Positions 1 through 11,902 of a DNA stretch of 64,000 bases are shown in pieces (the stretch's first letter is position 1; each line of letters opens with the position of its first letter). Both the position numbers and the translations under genes were made by a program. The stretch covers positions 3,666,001 through 3,730,000 of the forward strand of contig NC_080717.1 of assembly GCF_019097595.1 (NCBI RefSeq). The letters are read 5' to 3'. The notes beneath the pieces were generated by a model. That model was not told where the DNA came from and did not search any database. It worked only from the letters and a program-made list of their open reading frames with translations. The stretch is from Hemibagrus wyckioides (lineage: Eukaryota > Chordata > Actinopteri > Siluriformes > Bagridae).

Positions 1-159
1 TGAGGACACACAAGCGTGAGGAAGTGAGACACGGAGCACTTCCCGTCCACGTCACCGTAGCGGCATGAAGAAGCCAAAAGCAGCAGTGTGATTAAAGGCA
101 GAGATTTTCATGCGTTTGTCAGATTTAATTTCAGCAGTTATTTTGCAGACTGTTATTAT

Positions 160-1160
160 TTTATTACTAAACTCGAATCGTGGAATCTGATTGGTTAGAA
201 GGTGTTGATTCATTTTTCTTTCAGCTCTGAAAGTTGTTCTGGTTTTAATTTAAACCACAGGTCTTTCTATCCAGTTGCTGTTTTGAATATAATATGTCAG
301 TAATGTGCCTAATATTTTATAGTTTCCATAGGCATTTACACGGGGACTAACTTGGACAATAAAAAAATTACTAAACCTTAAAAGTAAGTAAATAAATAAA
401 TAAAATATTATTAAATCTTGATATTCTTATTTCATTTTATTTTATTATATTTTATTTTATTTAGTACATACTTGATTTTTTTTACTAATAGTTTAATATT
501 ATTTATTTATATTTTTAACATTAATTTAATTTATTTATTTTATTTATTTTTTTGACTGAGAGAGGTCAGGAAACAGCTTAGCTCATAATATTTATAGCTG
601 CTATAACGTGATTGACTAGCTTTGTGGATGTTCACCAACATTACAAGTAACTAGAAATGGATAAAAATGATGAAATAATAAAAATAGCTGTGCTGTAAGA
701 GGAATAAACACTTGTGCTGTGCTGGTACAGGAAAATAATCAATGTCAGGGCAGTAAGAGGAACTGCTTTGCTTCATAATAATCTGTTTATTATTTTATTA
801 TATTTATTATTATATTATTTTCCTGTAACAGCACATCCTGAAGTGTTTTATTCCTCTTATACCCTGGCAATTTGTATTATTTAGTATGACACAATAGTTT
901 TTATCCATTTATAGTAACTTTTAAGGTGGTTGATTATCCATGAAACAATTATAATCACTCACATTATAGCAGCTATAAACATTATGAGCAGCTATGAACA
1001 GTTTTATTTCTTATTGAATAAACATGTTAAACTTTTTTTACTTTAATGCGCTATAGTATGTGCTGTCATAAGAAAATAATCAGCTTCAAGGTAGCAAGAG
1101 TAACCCTGCATTCTGTTGTTGATTATTTTCCCATAACAGCACCTTTTATTCCTAACATCT
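160..1160. repeat. Cluster of MITE-like fragments sharing GAAAATAATCA / GATTATTTTC
   Basis: Several pieces share a core of GAAAATAATCA followed by AAG/CAGTAAGAG, or its reverse complement GATTATTTTCC..TAACAGCA, for example near 732-830 and 1,060-1,150. Related pieces occur at about 7,090-7,165 and 8,480-8,610. The inverted arrangement and the repeated CATAACAGCA end look like copies of a non-autonomous DNA transposon. The family was not identified. Confidence 0.45.
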
Positions 1161-1979
1161 TTACTGAGAGCAGTAGCCTGGTTCCATTCTCAAGTGTAGA
1201 CGTTTTTTTCTTTCTCTCTAGCAGAACAGCTTCTTTATCCGCATCCTGATCTGATCTGCTGCTCCAGTCTGGTAAGGGCCGGGCTTCTGGAGCAGTGAAG
1301 GTTTTAATTACACTGGAGCACTGGGGAGATGCAAATTATCCGCCTTCATCACAGCTCCACATTAAAGAGCCTTTGATCCCGGTCATTAGAGAAGGCCCGT
1401 TTTGGTACAGAGCCTTGTTTGGGTCTCGGTAGACCTGTGTGTCCCGCTAACACACACAAAAAAAGTCTAATTTCCTCTCAGGCCTCAGTGCGCCTGCTGC
1501 TGCTAACCGCTAACGGCTCTATAAAAGGTACGGGCAGCCTTCTAATTACCCTTTCTCCTCAGCTTCCTTATGTCTCCGCCGCTCAGCACGTACGTGGAGC
1601 TCTCTCTCTTTCTCTTTCTCTCTAATTTACCTCCTAATCTTAGTTCGATCCATACGAGGAAGCCGACACGCTAGCAAAGCAGCTGCTCTGAGAAAGCTAG
1701 CATATGTCGTAGCATACGGAGGAAGACGACTTACGCTTCTTAGCCTTGGCTGGCTCACTTTACCTGACAGCTTAACACTCAATTTTAAGATTATCAAAAT
1801 GCCTCGTTCCAACTGGCTGGAAAAAAAAAAAACGGCTTGTTTTATAACCATGATATTTTTCAGGTTTTTGCTCTTTCATCTGTTTCCAGGCAGCAGAGTC
1901 GATTATTCTTTTGAAATATGCAAAACTTTCTTTTCTTTGTCAAGAAAAAAAGAAATATGACATCTGATTTTTGTAAATC

Positions 1980-3957
1980 TCTGCTGCTGAAGCCAGAATT
2001 GAACCAGCAAAACTCATTTTTCATCAAATAATAGCTCAGAAAAGTGGAGAGATTTACTGGAGTTTGTCTGAAAAAAAATGTGTAATGTTATCTTTGATTT
2101 TTTAGAAAAAACTTTTTACCACTGGAAATCTGTGTGCAACAATTTCAAGTCAATTTTTTATTCTACAGTACACTACAAAGTGATTTAAAAAAAAAAAAGT
2201 ATAAGCACTTACTAATTTGAAAATAATAATAATAATAATAATAAAACTAATAATAATAGCTTTTATATCCTTCATGGCCAAAAGAAAATAATATATTTAA
2301 TTATTTTTATATTTACTTTTATTAGGAATTTTCAAAAATATTTTTAAAAAATAGCATTTGATTTTTAAATAAACCTTAAAAAAAACAACATAAAAATTAA
2401 TTTATTTATTTAGATTTATTTATTTATAAATTTATTTAGACTCAGAATCATGTTGAAATTTATAAAATATACAAATTAATTTTAAAGAATTAAAAAAGAA
2501 GTAAATATAAAATTGAATAGAAAATCATTTAAACATTAAAAATAAAGAATTTACATTATTGATATAAAATAAAGCTACTTATGGCATGATTTATTTTTAC
2601 ATTTTTTTTTAAATTTCATATAAACCTGTGCATAAATGAATAAATGAAATGAAATTAAAAAAAAAAATCTATTATTAAATCTAAAACCAAAAATCAAATA
2701 TATATTAAAGAAAAAAGAATAATAAAAAAAAAAACATTAAAAAAAAAAATAAAAAATGGCACCCCCAAGCCAAATCTTTTTCCCATCTCCGCCACTGTGG
2801 TGTATGTGACAGAAGGAATTTAATTTTTTTCCCCTTGATTCCTCTCCTTTCCTGGAGGTGGAGTCCTAGTGTGTGTGCATGTGTGTGTGTGTGTGCGTCT
2901 GTGTGTGTGTGTGTGTGCATCTGTGTGTGTGTGTGTTTACACACCAGTATGAATGGAGAAAGAGACCTTTTGCAGCGTAGAACTTTTAAGTTGCTCCCTG
3001 TAGGAAAAAATAATACAAGAGCCTTCTAAACATGCTCTTGGGCATGGGGGGCGTTTTGGGGCTCCCTCGTCTTTCCCTCAGCTCTAGACCCTCTGTCTCC
3101 ATCAGCCATTCCTCCACACACACACACACACACACACTCCTAGTGGATACTTCTGAAGGGTTTGATGTCTGAAACATCCACACAGCGTTTTTATTATCCG
3201 AGCAATGCAGGTTTCTGGTATTTTTTCTTTCTTTCATAAAATCTGGTCCTTTTGAAACGTCTAGTCGTATTAAAGCAAGACAAGTCGGCTCATGTTATCA
3301 TGACGGGGACCTGTCTTCACTCATCCCATGATCTTTATCGGATTATAAACGTCTGTCCGGTAGAAGCAAAGAGCACATGCTGACCGGTGGTAGGCCGTCA
3401 CGTCAGTCGATGAACATAAACACTACAAGATTTTGTCTGAAGCCAGACTTGAACCAGCAAAACTCATTTTTCATCTAATAATAGTTTAGAAAACTGGAGA
3501 AATTTACTGGAGTTTGTCTGAAAAAAAAAAAGCACTGGAAATCTGTGTGCAACAATTTCAAGTCGACATTACTCTACATTACACTACATCTTGAATTTTT
3601 TTAAATGTGTAGGCACTTGCTACAATTGAAAATAATAATAATAATTAAAATAATAATAATAATAATAATGATAATAATAAATAGCTTTTATATTCTTCAA
3701 GGCCAACAACAAATAACATAATTAATTATTTTTCTATTTATTTTTTGTACGAATTTTCAAAAATATTTATAAATGTAAAAAATAGCATTTAATTTTTTTA
3801 ATTAAACATTTTTAAATTAAAAAAAGGAAAATAAGATTTTTTTCAAATTTATATACAGTAAATATATAAAATATAAAAATTACGAAGAGCACATTCTGAG
3901 CGGTGGCAGGCCATCACATCAGTCGATGAACATAAACACTGTAAGATTTTGTCTTCG
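1980..3957 (+). repeat. Local duplicated segments
   Basis: A block at about 1,988-2,135 (starting GAAGCCAGAATTGAACCAGC) recurs at about 3,440-3,570 (GAAGCCAGACTTGAACCAGC), followed in both by the same AAT-rich tract. A second short block, AGTCGATGAACATAAACACT with flanking sequence, occurs at about 3,370-3,440 and again at about 3,887-3,957. The two blocks interlock, suggesting repeated segmental copying of a local unit or two insertions of one repeat family. Confidence 0.5.
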
Positions 3958-4099
3958 ATGTTCAAACATTCGTTTTTTGAAAACTGATTCCAAATGAACC
4001 TCGGAATCGCTATATGAAGTGTTGCTGAAGTGATCAGTTCACCTACTGCAATTGATAAGACGGAATCTTCTAGCGGTTTTTCCGCCCCACCATCCATTC

Positions 4100-4165
4100 A
4101 TCCGTTCATCCGTTTATCCATTTATCCATTTATCCATTTATCCATTTATCCATTTATCCATTCAC
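4100..4165 (+). repeat. Tetranucleotide repeat (ATCC/ATTT)
   Basis: A short ATCCATTT-type tandem repeat. The ORFs crossing it (IHLSIYPF-type repeats) are artefacts of the repeat. Confidence 0.8.
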
Positions 4166-4784
4166 ACAGTGCAACAGGCTACTCGCTTTTTTTTTTTAAC
4201 GTTCAGCAGGTGTTTTTTTTATAACCCTGCTTATTTTGGAACTGATTTAATTGCTTGATTATATTGCACCGGCGTAGGCAACTGATTTATTACCCCCCAA
4301 AAAAGAGAGAGTGAGAGAGATAAAATGGAATGGAGAAAGAAAGAAAAAGAAAGAAAAGGAAAAAGAGGCGTGTGACTGCGGTGAGACAATTACCCCATCC
4401 GGCCGTGCGACTCTAACTGCAGCAATTCAACAGCTGATAAAGATTCTATTATTTTTGGTACTAATGAAGGGTTTGATGCCGCCTCGAGGCAGAAGGCTGT
4501 GCTGAATAGAATAGAGCTGCTTTTCAGCAGTTCCAACAAATCCTCTGCCTCGCTGAGAAACACCTGTTAAAAGACAAAGAACACGAGGAACAGGACGAGG
4601 CCGAGAGGCCGTAAAGTTATCAGAGATCATAACTCATGTCTCAGGGCTCAGAGAAGACCAGGATCAGGAATGACGGCTGGTAGTTTGAGCTGTGTGTGTG
4701 TGTTGGAAAAGGGGTGGTGCCTTGGGGGTTTTGGGGGCAATTTTCTGGTCCCACCCCCACTAGGAATCTTTATCCAGCAAAAAA

Positions 4785-4789
<5 letters not shown>

Positions 4790-4835
<46 letters not shown>
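4790..4835. repeat. Poly-A followed by (TA)n
   Basis: A run of about 24 A residues is followed immediately by about 30 bases of TA dinucleotides. This resembles a retroposon tail that expanded into a microsatellite. Confidence 0.7.
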
Positions 4836-4999
4836 TTTATTTTTTAATGAACCTTTTTAGTTACTGAGGTTAAGGTTAGGATTAGACTCGAGTTATTTAG
4901 AAATGGAAGGTCCTCATTAATGTGTGTGTGTCTGTGTGTGTGTGTTTATTTATCTAATATGTATTCATAAATGTATTAATTAGTTAGTTTCAGATTAGC

Positions 5000-5310
5000 T
5001 TCATCTTCAGTAAGGTTCAGACTCGTGGTGGATCCGGAGCCAATCCCAGCAACATCACGACTGAGACGGGAATACACCCTTCATGGAGCTCTCACACATT
5101 CTCACACATTCACACTTACTCAACTCCAAGCTGAAGTTTAGAAAGCCACTTTTTCTATTAGTATCAGTTTTTGGGAGGCTGAAGAAATCCGTAGAACCTG
5201 GAGGAAATTCCAGACAGACACGTGGAGGAATGCTTGGAACTTCACACAGAGCTCAGGAACCTGGGCTCAGGATCAAATCAGGGACCCTGGAGCTACCTGT
5301 TCTGTGGCAC
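5000..5310 (+). repeat. Degenerate fish interspersed repeat (GGAGCCAATCCCAGC...)
   Basis: The order of motifs (TGGTGGATCCGGAGCCAATC, GGGAATACACCC, CACACATTCACAC, TTTTTGGGAGGCTGAAGAAA, then an AACCTGGAGGAAA-type segment) matches a widespread fish repeat. More decayed copies lie at about 18,460-18,625 and 42,840-43,060. A 121-codon ORF over it has no protein signature and is rejected. Confidence 0.5.
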
Positions 5311-5577
5311 GCAGGCATGCTCTTAATAAACAACAGTAAGAATGATATCAATGGACGTGTGTGTGTGTTTATGGCAGGGTGTGCCCACTGGCAGCTGTCT
5401 TGGGATTATCAGGGACAAAAGTGTAGTGCTCACTCCTCAAAAAACTAAACACACAGCCTCAGGATATAAACACACACACAGCTCTAGTTAAGAGAGTTTG
5501 TGTAGATCATCTCCCAGCCCAGAAATAACCCTGCTCTGGATATGTTTTCTTCCTCTAGCAAACGTATCCTGTTTAAT

Positions 5578-5580
5578 CAG

Positions 5581-5649
<69 letters not shown>

Positions 5650-5692
5650 GTCTGTCTGTCTGTCCGTCCGTCCACTCTCCCGTCGCTCACTC

Positions 5693-5743
<51 letters not shown>

Positions 5744-5744
5744 G

Positions 5745-5803
<59 letters not shown>

Positions 5804-5862
5804 GTTTTTCTATCTCTCTCTCTCTCTCTCTGTCTGTCTGTCTGTCTCTCTATCTATCATCA

Positions 5863-5903
<41 letters not shown>

Positions 5904-5912
5904 ATCTATCTT
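5578..5912 (+). repeat. Compound (ATCT)n/(GTCT)n/(CT)n microsatellite
   Basis: More than 300 bases of ATCT, GTCT, GTCC and CT repeats in blocks. Long ORFs of Tyr-Leu-Ser-Ile and Cys-Leu-Ser-Val repeats across it are products of the repeat and not genes. Confidence 0.95.
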
Positions 5913-6328
5913 CTGATAGTCAGAAAGTATTACTTGGCACATTTTTTTCATTCAGCATGATTGCTCTGAATAATTTTTGTACTATATCCACGAATTATTC
6001 CTTGCAGAACATTTTTAACAATATTAAAACAAATGATTAATTAATTAATTTCTTCAGTGTTGCTGTTGTGTAAATAAGCGCAATAGAAATACAGTGATAA
6101 AAGTCACTCTTGTAAAGTTATAGAGAGAGGCACAGGTTTTCCCTCAGCTCATTAGGGGGAGGGGCGGATAGGAGTGATGTCAGCGCGCTGTGATTGGTCG
6201 AAAGAAATGTTCCAGACGTAACAAAGAGCTGTTGATCCAGAAACATGTCCTCCTTGAAGAAATGATGTTCCGCTAGATAATAACGTGTCTGCATTCATCA
6301 TCTTTACACGCAACTGGCAGACATGTGC

Positions 6329-6359
<31 letters not shown>

Positions 6360-6510
6360 AGTGTGGCCTTTGGATGGCTGTTTTATTCTCCTAGAAGAAT
6401 TTCAACCTAGACCAAACACACACACATACAGCAACGGATAAATTGAGACATGGAAAGAATCTTGGAGAGATTTTAATATGGCAGTCTCCTTCACCTGTGT
6501 GTGTGTGTGT

Positions 6511-6545
<35 letters not shown>

Positions 6546-7239
6546 AGCTAACTCCAGGTAGGCAGGAGTGTGGCACATTTGTGTACATAAAGAAATTGTA
6601 GACAGCTATTTTTATTTAGAAAGTGTGTGTGTGTGTGTGTGTGTGTGTGATTTCCAGCAGTTCAAACAAAGCTGCTCTCAGAGCTGTGTTCAGTCGGGGT
6701 TAAGCTCAGCTCTCTGGCTTCCTGCTCAGAGTTAAACCAACATGGACGGCAGAGAGAGGAAACAATACGCCAGTGTTTGCTCTCTGCTCGCTCCTTAGTG
6801 CTCTTACAATAATACAGCAGCTTAGTCTGATTAGCGTTCTCACAGAGTCTCACACACACACACAGACACACACACACACACCTCTGAGCAGCGTTGCTCA
6901 CTTTCACACATCGAGGGGTTCTGCTCACTCGTCTGGCTTTGTAAATAAATCGTGCCAAGCAGCGGTCCTTTCTGCTGACCATCGTCTCTTGCTTGAGCTA
7001 TGAAGCGTGAGATCTCGAGTTTAAATCCCGATGCCATGGCTTTCCAACAGAATCGACAGTCGCGTGTGTGTGAGAGATCATTTTTAGATCACAGAACTGT
7101 GGAATTTTCGATTCTGATTGACCAGATGGTGTTGATTAATTTTCTATAACAGCAGCTCTGATAGCAGTCACTCCTTCCTGGATTTTGTGGAATTTTTTTA
7201 GATTGTTGCAGCCAAAAATGTTTGATTTTGCTGCTTCTT

Positions 7240-7680
7240 CTTCTTCTTCTTCTTTCAGTTTTTCCCTTCAGGGGTGGCCACAGCAAATCATCTCTCTCCA
7301 CCTATCCCTATCTTCTTTATCCTCAACACTAGCTCCATATCCTCATTTATTCCATCCATATACCTCCTCTTTGGCCTTCCTCTTTGCCTCCTGCCTGGCA
7401 GCTCCATGTCCAACATTCTCCTACCAATATACTCACTCTCCCTCCTCTGAACATGTCCAAACCATCTTAATCTGTCCTCCCTAACTTCGTCCCCCAAACG
7501 TCCAACATGAGCTGTCCCTCTGATGTACTCGTTCCTAATCCTGTCCAACCGTGTCACTCACAAAGAGAACCTCAACATCTTCAACTCTGACTCCTGTCTC
7601 TTCCTCAGTGACACTGTCTCTAAACCATACAGCATGGCCGGTCTCACCACTGTCCCCTTGATTCTTGCTTGTATTTGATT
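7240..7680 (-). mobile_element. LINE reverse-transcriptase C-terminal relic (RTE-like)
   Basis: The minus strand encodes a decayed end of a non-LTR retrotransposon polyprotein. Visible pieces are VRPAMLYGLETVS-type sequence upstream (frameshifted near 7,560-7,640), then TRLDRIRNEYIRGTAHVG, REDRLRWFGHVQRRE and GRRQRGRPKRRYMDGI. The RLRWFGHV...GRPKRRW-type ending is typical of this class of fish LINE. A frameshift between the two blocks and the lack of the rest of the RT domain make it a dead 5'-truncated copy. The clade assignment is tentative. Confidence 0.7.
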
Positions 7681-7809
7681 TTGCTGCATTTAAATTTTTT
7701 TTTTTTAATTTTTCTACCTTTTTTGCAAGTACAGTATTCTTCTTTTCATCTCCCATGAGTGAAGACACAATATGTAATAACTTTCTGTGAGAGCTTTACT
7801 TATGATCCA

Positions 7810-8190
7810 CATGTAACGGAGGCCAGCGGTAGGTGCTGTGCAGGTAAAACCTCACTCCCCTGATCTCAAGTGGTGCACTAGTGACTGACGATAGTGGCTG
7901 CAGTCTTTAGCCTCTTTGTTAGTGCACCCACCTGCCACGCCGGAGACCCGGATTCAAGACCGCTTGCGAGTAGGACCGATGAACATTACATTGGTGCCAT
8001 GACCTGGATGAGAGTGAGGTTTAGGGGGGCGAGTATAACTGAGGCCAGCAATAGGTGCTGTGCAGGTAAATCCTCACTCCCCTGATCTCAAGAGGTGCAC
8101 TAGTGACTGACGCTAGTTGCTCCAGTCTTTAACCTCCTTGTTAGTGCGCCCGCCTCCCATGTCGGAGACCCACTCGGAGCAGGGACTTGT
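7810..8190 (+). repeat. Tandem pair of a SINE-like repeat
   Basis: Two copies of about 225 bases start at GAGGCCAGCGGTAGGTGCTG (about 7,819) and GAGGCCAGCAATAGGTGCTG (about 8,041). They share CCTCACTCCCCTGATCTCAA and the T-T-AGTGC-CCC-CC / GGAGACCC box. The first copy has a B-box-like GGATTCAAGACC, consistent with a tRNA-derived SINE. The second breaks off after GGAGACCCACTCGG. A 63-codon ORF here is not a gene. Confidence 0.55.
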
Positions 8191-8199
8191 ACAGCAGAC

Positions 8200-9032
8200 A
8201 CTGCATAAGGAAATGTTTATTTAACATTTATATAAGGAGTCTCCAGTTTCAGCATTTTGTAACAATCCAACACATTTTCGGTTTCTGGGTCACTTGACAA
8301 GCTGAACGTTCTCTCTTTTATCAAGTTCCAGAGAAAACTGAAAGATGAACTGTGTTTAGCTGCTATAACATAGAGAGTACAGGAACTTGTTTTGTAATTT
8401 TGTGCTATAACTTTAAGCACAACGTCATGTTTTAATAAATAACCCAATTGTAATCATTGGCAAATGACTGTGATGTTATAAATAAAACACTTTGCAGTGT
8501 GATGTCATTGGAAAATAATCAACTTTAAAGTGGTGACAGTAACTCTGCTTTATTTCAGGCTGCTTCACACCATTCTGTTGTTGATTATTTTCTTATAATG
8601 GCATATCCGTCTCTTAGGAAAAAAAAGAAAAACATCCCAGGAAGACTTGAGTAATTTTTATGTCAAACTCTTAAATCCAAATAATGTCTGGATTTATTTT
8701 TCATTTCAGTTGAGGTACAGCATGAATATATGTGATGCCTTAAAAGGTTTTTTATGAGCTAACGTTGTAAAAATCGAACACGGTCATTCATCATTGGCTT
8801 GAATTATTCAGGTCAACATCTCTGCAAATAAATAATTCAACATTTTATTTTTTTGTTTTCCTGAAACAGAATCTTGAAATAAATACAGCCCAAGATTATA
8901 GATTGATAGATTTATGTCTGTTTAGAGCAGTGATTATTATGGGGTTGTCGTGGAACAAAGGAGGTATTTCTCCATTACAGTACCAATGGAAGAGCCCTAA
9001 CAGAACCGTTGTATTTGGTTTGTGTGTTTCAG
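8200..9032. other. Non-coding sequence upstream of the first visible fgfrl1 exon
   Basis: No coding feature was recognised apart from the exon that begins at 9,033. It holds a MITE-like GAAAATAATCAAC piece (about 8,505-8,605) and AT-rich sequence. The end is a polypyrimidine/AG acceptor (GTGTGTGTTTCAG) just before 9,033, so at least the last part is intronic. Confidence 0.6.
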
Positions 9033-11902
9033 ACAATACCGAGCCTCCAACCAAACCTCCTCCAATCTCAGAGGAACCATGCCTCAATACAGCACCGGTG
9101 GATCAAGCTGGTCAGCCATGTGGTAAAGACACACACATACACACTCACAGCTTTTTTCAGTCTGCGTCTATGATTCTTAGATTTAGTATAAGCTCAGAAT
9201 ATGGAGTTTTTCAGGAGCAAATCCTAGATTTCTGTTTTCCGTTCAGACTAACATTAACAGCTGCTCTGGCAGACAGGAGCTGATGTACGGAGCTCTGATC
9301 TCAGCTCTGTGAACTGATGCAACTTCTTATCATAACCATGTTCACGTGCTGCATGAACACTTCATTGCTCCAGGCTTGGGCCTTCTAGCTTCTAATATTT
9401 CTTATGTATTTTATGCTGAATGGACTCCTGGCTATCAGATGTCATGACTATTATTTTCTATTTAAAGATTTATAAAAAAAAAAAAAAAAGATGAAGTATT
9501 TGCTCATTTGTCTTTTACAGGAGAGATTTCTATTGTAGTATATTTATATAGAGTGATAATATAATTAAATTGAATCATTCAGACTAAAATTGACTGGGTA
9601 TGGTGAGATTGAGGAGAATTGAGCTAAATATAAATAAATTCAATGCAACTGAAATGGCTTTGTCTCAATTCAGGTGAACTGTACTGTATTGGGTTAGCTA
9701 AACTGAACTGAGATTTAGTAGATTGAATTGAACTGGACTTGATTAAATTTTGCTACTGGTTCGGACCAAATACTTCAACTATTTTGAAATCTTATTGAAG
9801 TAAATACAACAGGTGTAATACTGAATTCTATGAATGCAACAGGTTTAATACTGAATTAATACTAATACCTTAATTGAACTGGTTTAGGATAACCTGAAGT
9901 GAATTAAATATTGACTGGAATAAACTGCACTGATCCGAATGGAACCGAATCTGATTGAACTGAATTCATTCAGACTCAAATTAACTGATTTCAGTTAATC
10001 AGAATCATACTAAACTTAATTGGACCAAGGACGATTGATCTGGTTTGGGAAAACCTAAAATGAATTCATCTGGATTAGAATAGACTGAATTTAAATCAAT
10101 GAAACTAAACTGAATTCTGAAATGAAAGTGAATTCATTTGGATTGGTATGAACTGAACTGGTTTGAATTAAGCAGAATCAGTTTAAAATCTAAAATTTAA
10201 AAACTGGTTCGGGATTACCTGATATGAATTCAGTTGAACTGAGATAGAATATGTACTAAAGTGATTTTAATGAAACAGAATGGGATTAAACTGAAACCAC
10301 CTTTGTTGAATTGAATTAAACTAAATTGAATTGTATCCACAGTAAAGCCACGCTTCAGCCAACCCATGAAGATGCGCAGACGTTTTCGGGAGCAGCCGGT
10401 AGGCAGCTCGGTGCGACTAAACTGTGTGGCAACAGGGAACCCTCCGCCCTGCATCACCTGGTGGAAGGACCAGGAGCAGCTTCCCGCTCCCACCCGGGCC
10501 AAACGACCACAGTGGACCCTCACACTAAAGAACCTGCAGCCACAGGACAGTGCCCGCTACACCTGCCGTGTCTTCAATGCAGCTGGGCACATCAACGCCA
10601 CCTACACTGTGGAGGTTATTGGTAAGTTCATGTGTGTGGTAACTTACCTTCCTTAACCTTTAGGCACATTCTGTATTATCTTCAACCTAGTCAGTGGTGT
10701 CAAATTCACATATACTTTGAAGTTCTGCCACTGATCTGATTTTGCACTACTTGTGTTTAAAAAAGTATTCTGTCTTTTTTAGAGCGTACAAACTCCAAGC
10801 CCATGCTGGCTGGAAACCACCCTCTGAACACCACAGTGGAGCTTGGTGGTACAGCTTTGTTCCAGTGTAAAGTCCACAGCGATGTGAAGCCCGTGATCCA
10901 GTGGCTGAAGCGGCTCGAGCCAGGTACGGAGGGGCGCTACAACACCACTCTTGAGGTCGGTGGTCAGCACTTCATGGTCTTGCGCACCAAAGACGCTTGG
11001 CCTCGGCCTGATGGCTCATACCTCAACAAACTGGCCATTGTCAAAGCCCGAGATGAGGACGCTGGCATGTACATCTGTCTTGGAGCAAATTCTATGGGCT
11101 ACAGCTTCCGCAGTGCCTACCTCACTGTTCTCTCAGGTATGGGTAAATGATTTTATTAGAGATTGTTCATAGTGCCTGGTAGGCATGGAGCGGAAGGAGG
11201 ACATGGGAGGCAGACTTCAGAGAGAGCAATGATGTCTTTTATTGATTGTTTTTAATGTTTTTCAGTGCTATGCTTAGCAAAACACTGAAACAAAAAGTAA
11301 ACACAATCTTTTCATTTCATGGTCAAGGTCCCTGTCAGCTCTCTTGTTGTCACCAGAAATAAAAGCTACCCTTAACCAGCCATAGGTGTCACCAGTCACT
11401 CACTACTCGCTCATTCTCTGAAACTCCTCTATGTCCTCACTTTCAACAAAAGTGCTTGTTGATAAATTTGTGATAATTTGCATGAACAAGATGTGTTTTT
11501 ATGTGTGCAGATCCCCCGGTTGAGAACTCGGATACCCCGGCCCACCTAAGTTCTGGTCTTCCATGGCCTCTGATCATCGGCATCCCAGCAGCAGCTCTGC
11601 TTATGGTTGGTACGATCGTGTTGTGGTTGTGCCATAGTCGCCTCCGTCATGGCCCCCTACCCCCTCGCTCTGCACCCTACCGAGAGCGCCACGGCCCTGA
11701 TAAAGATCCCAGCATCCCCAGCAGTGGCAGCCCTGACTTCCCCACCCACAGACTTATGGGAATGGGATCCCCGGGCTTCAGTGGGCCTGCAAAGACTTTC
11801 TCCAAGGTTTACACGGACATGCACACTCACACTCATACGCACACACACTCGCATGCTCATGTGGAGGGGAAAGTGCACCAGCATTTCCACTACCAGCGCT
11901 AA
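9033..11902 (+). CDS. fgfrl1: Fibroblast growth factor receptor-like 1, last four coding exons (5' end missing)
   Basis: FGFRL1 is a cell-surface FGF/heparin-binding receptor that lacks the kinase domain of FGFR1-4. Exons seen: 9,033-9,122 (Pro-rich linker), 10,343-10,621 (Ig domain 2: [43 protein letters not shown]), 10,783-11,136 (Ig domain 3: [44 protein letters not shown]) and 11,511-11,902 (transmembrane [19 protein letters not shown], then the tail). All junctions are phase 1 with AG/GT ends. The tail has no kinase and ends in a Tyr-Thr-Asp motif, a His-Thr repeat and [11 protein letters not shown], the hallmark of FGFRL1. Exons for the signal peptide and Ig1 were not found, so the gene probably starts outside the window. 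The call is very secure; which of the two teleost fgfrl1 paralogues this is cannot be told here. Confidence 0.95.
9560..10340. repeat. Degenerate GAATTGAACTGA-type repeat in an fgfrl1 intron
   Basis: For about 780 bases the intron before the second Ig exon is built of imperfect variants of TGAATTGAACTG, AACTGAATTC and TGAATTAAACTG, with a few unrelated bases between them. No fixed period is obvious by eye. It reads as an old, diverged minisatellite that runs almost to the splice acceptor at 10,341. Confidence 0.6.

Larger units (their letters stand above)
1..4960. other. AT-rich non-coding region with local duplications
   Basis: No gene was recognised here. The stretch is AT-rich and contains poly-A/T runs, TAA/ATT-rich low complexity (2,220-2,720 and 3,640-3,860), a (GT)n tract near 2,866-2,936 and a (CA)n tract near 3,114-3,136. 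Short ORFs fall in low-complexity sequence and show no domain. It lies upstream of the fgfrl1 exons on the same strand, so it may be a large fgfrl1 intron or its 5' flank. That placement is inference, because the 5' exons of fgfrl1 were not found in the window. Confidence 0.6.

Noticed and set aside
5498..6040. ORFs of 124-180 codons rich in Tyr-Leu-Ser and Cys-Leu-Ser repeats
   Set aside because: They are translations of an (ATCT)n/(GTCT)n microsatellite, open in several frames at once.
1..9032. Signal-peptide and Ig1 exons of fgfrl1
   Set aside because: Looked for C-x(n)-W-x(n)-Y-x-C Ig patterns next to splice sites and found none, so they are assumed to lie outside the window.
10230..10523. 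97-codon reverse-strand ORF over fgfrl1 Ig exon 2
   Set aside because: Shadow of the real exon on the opposite strand.
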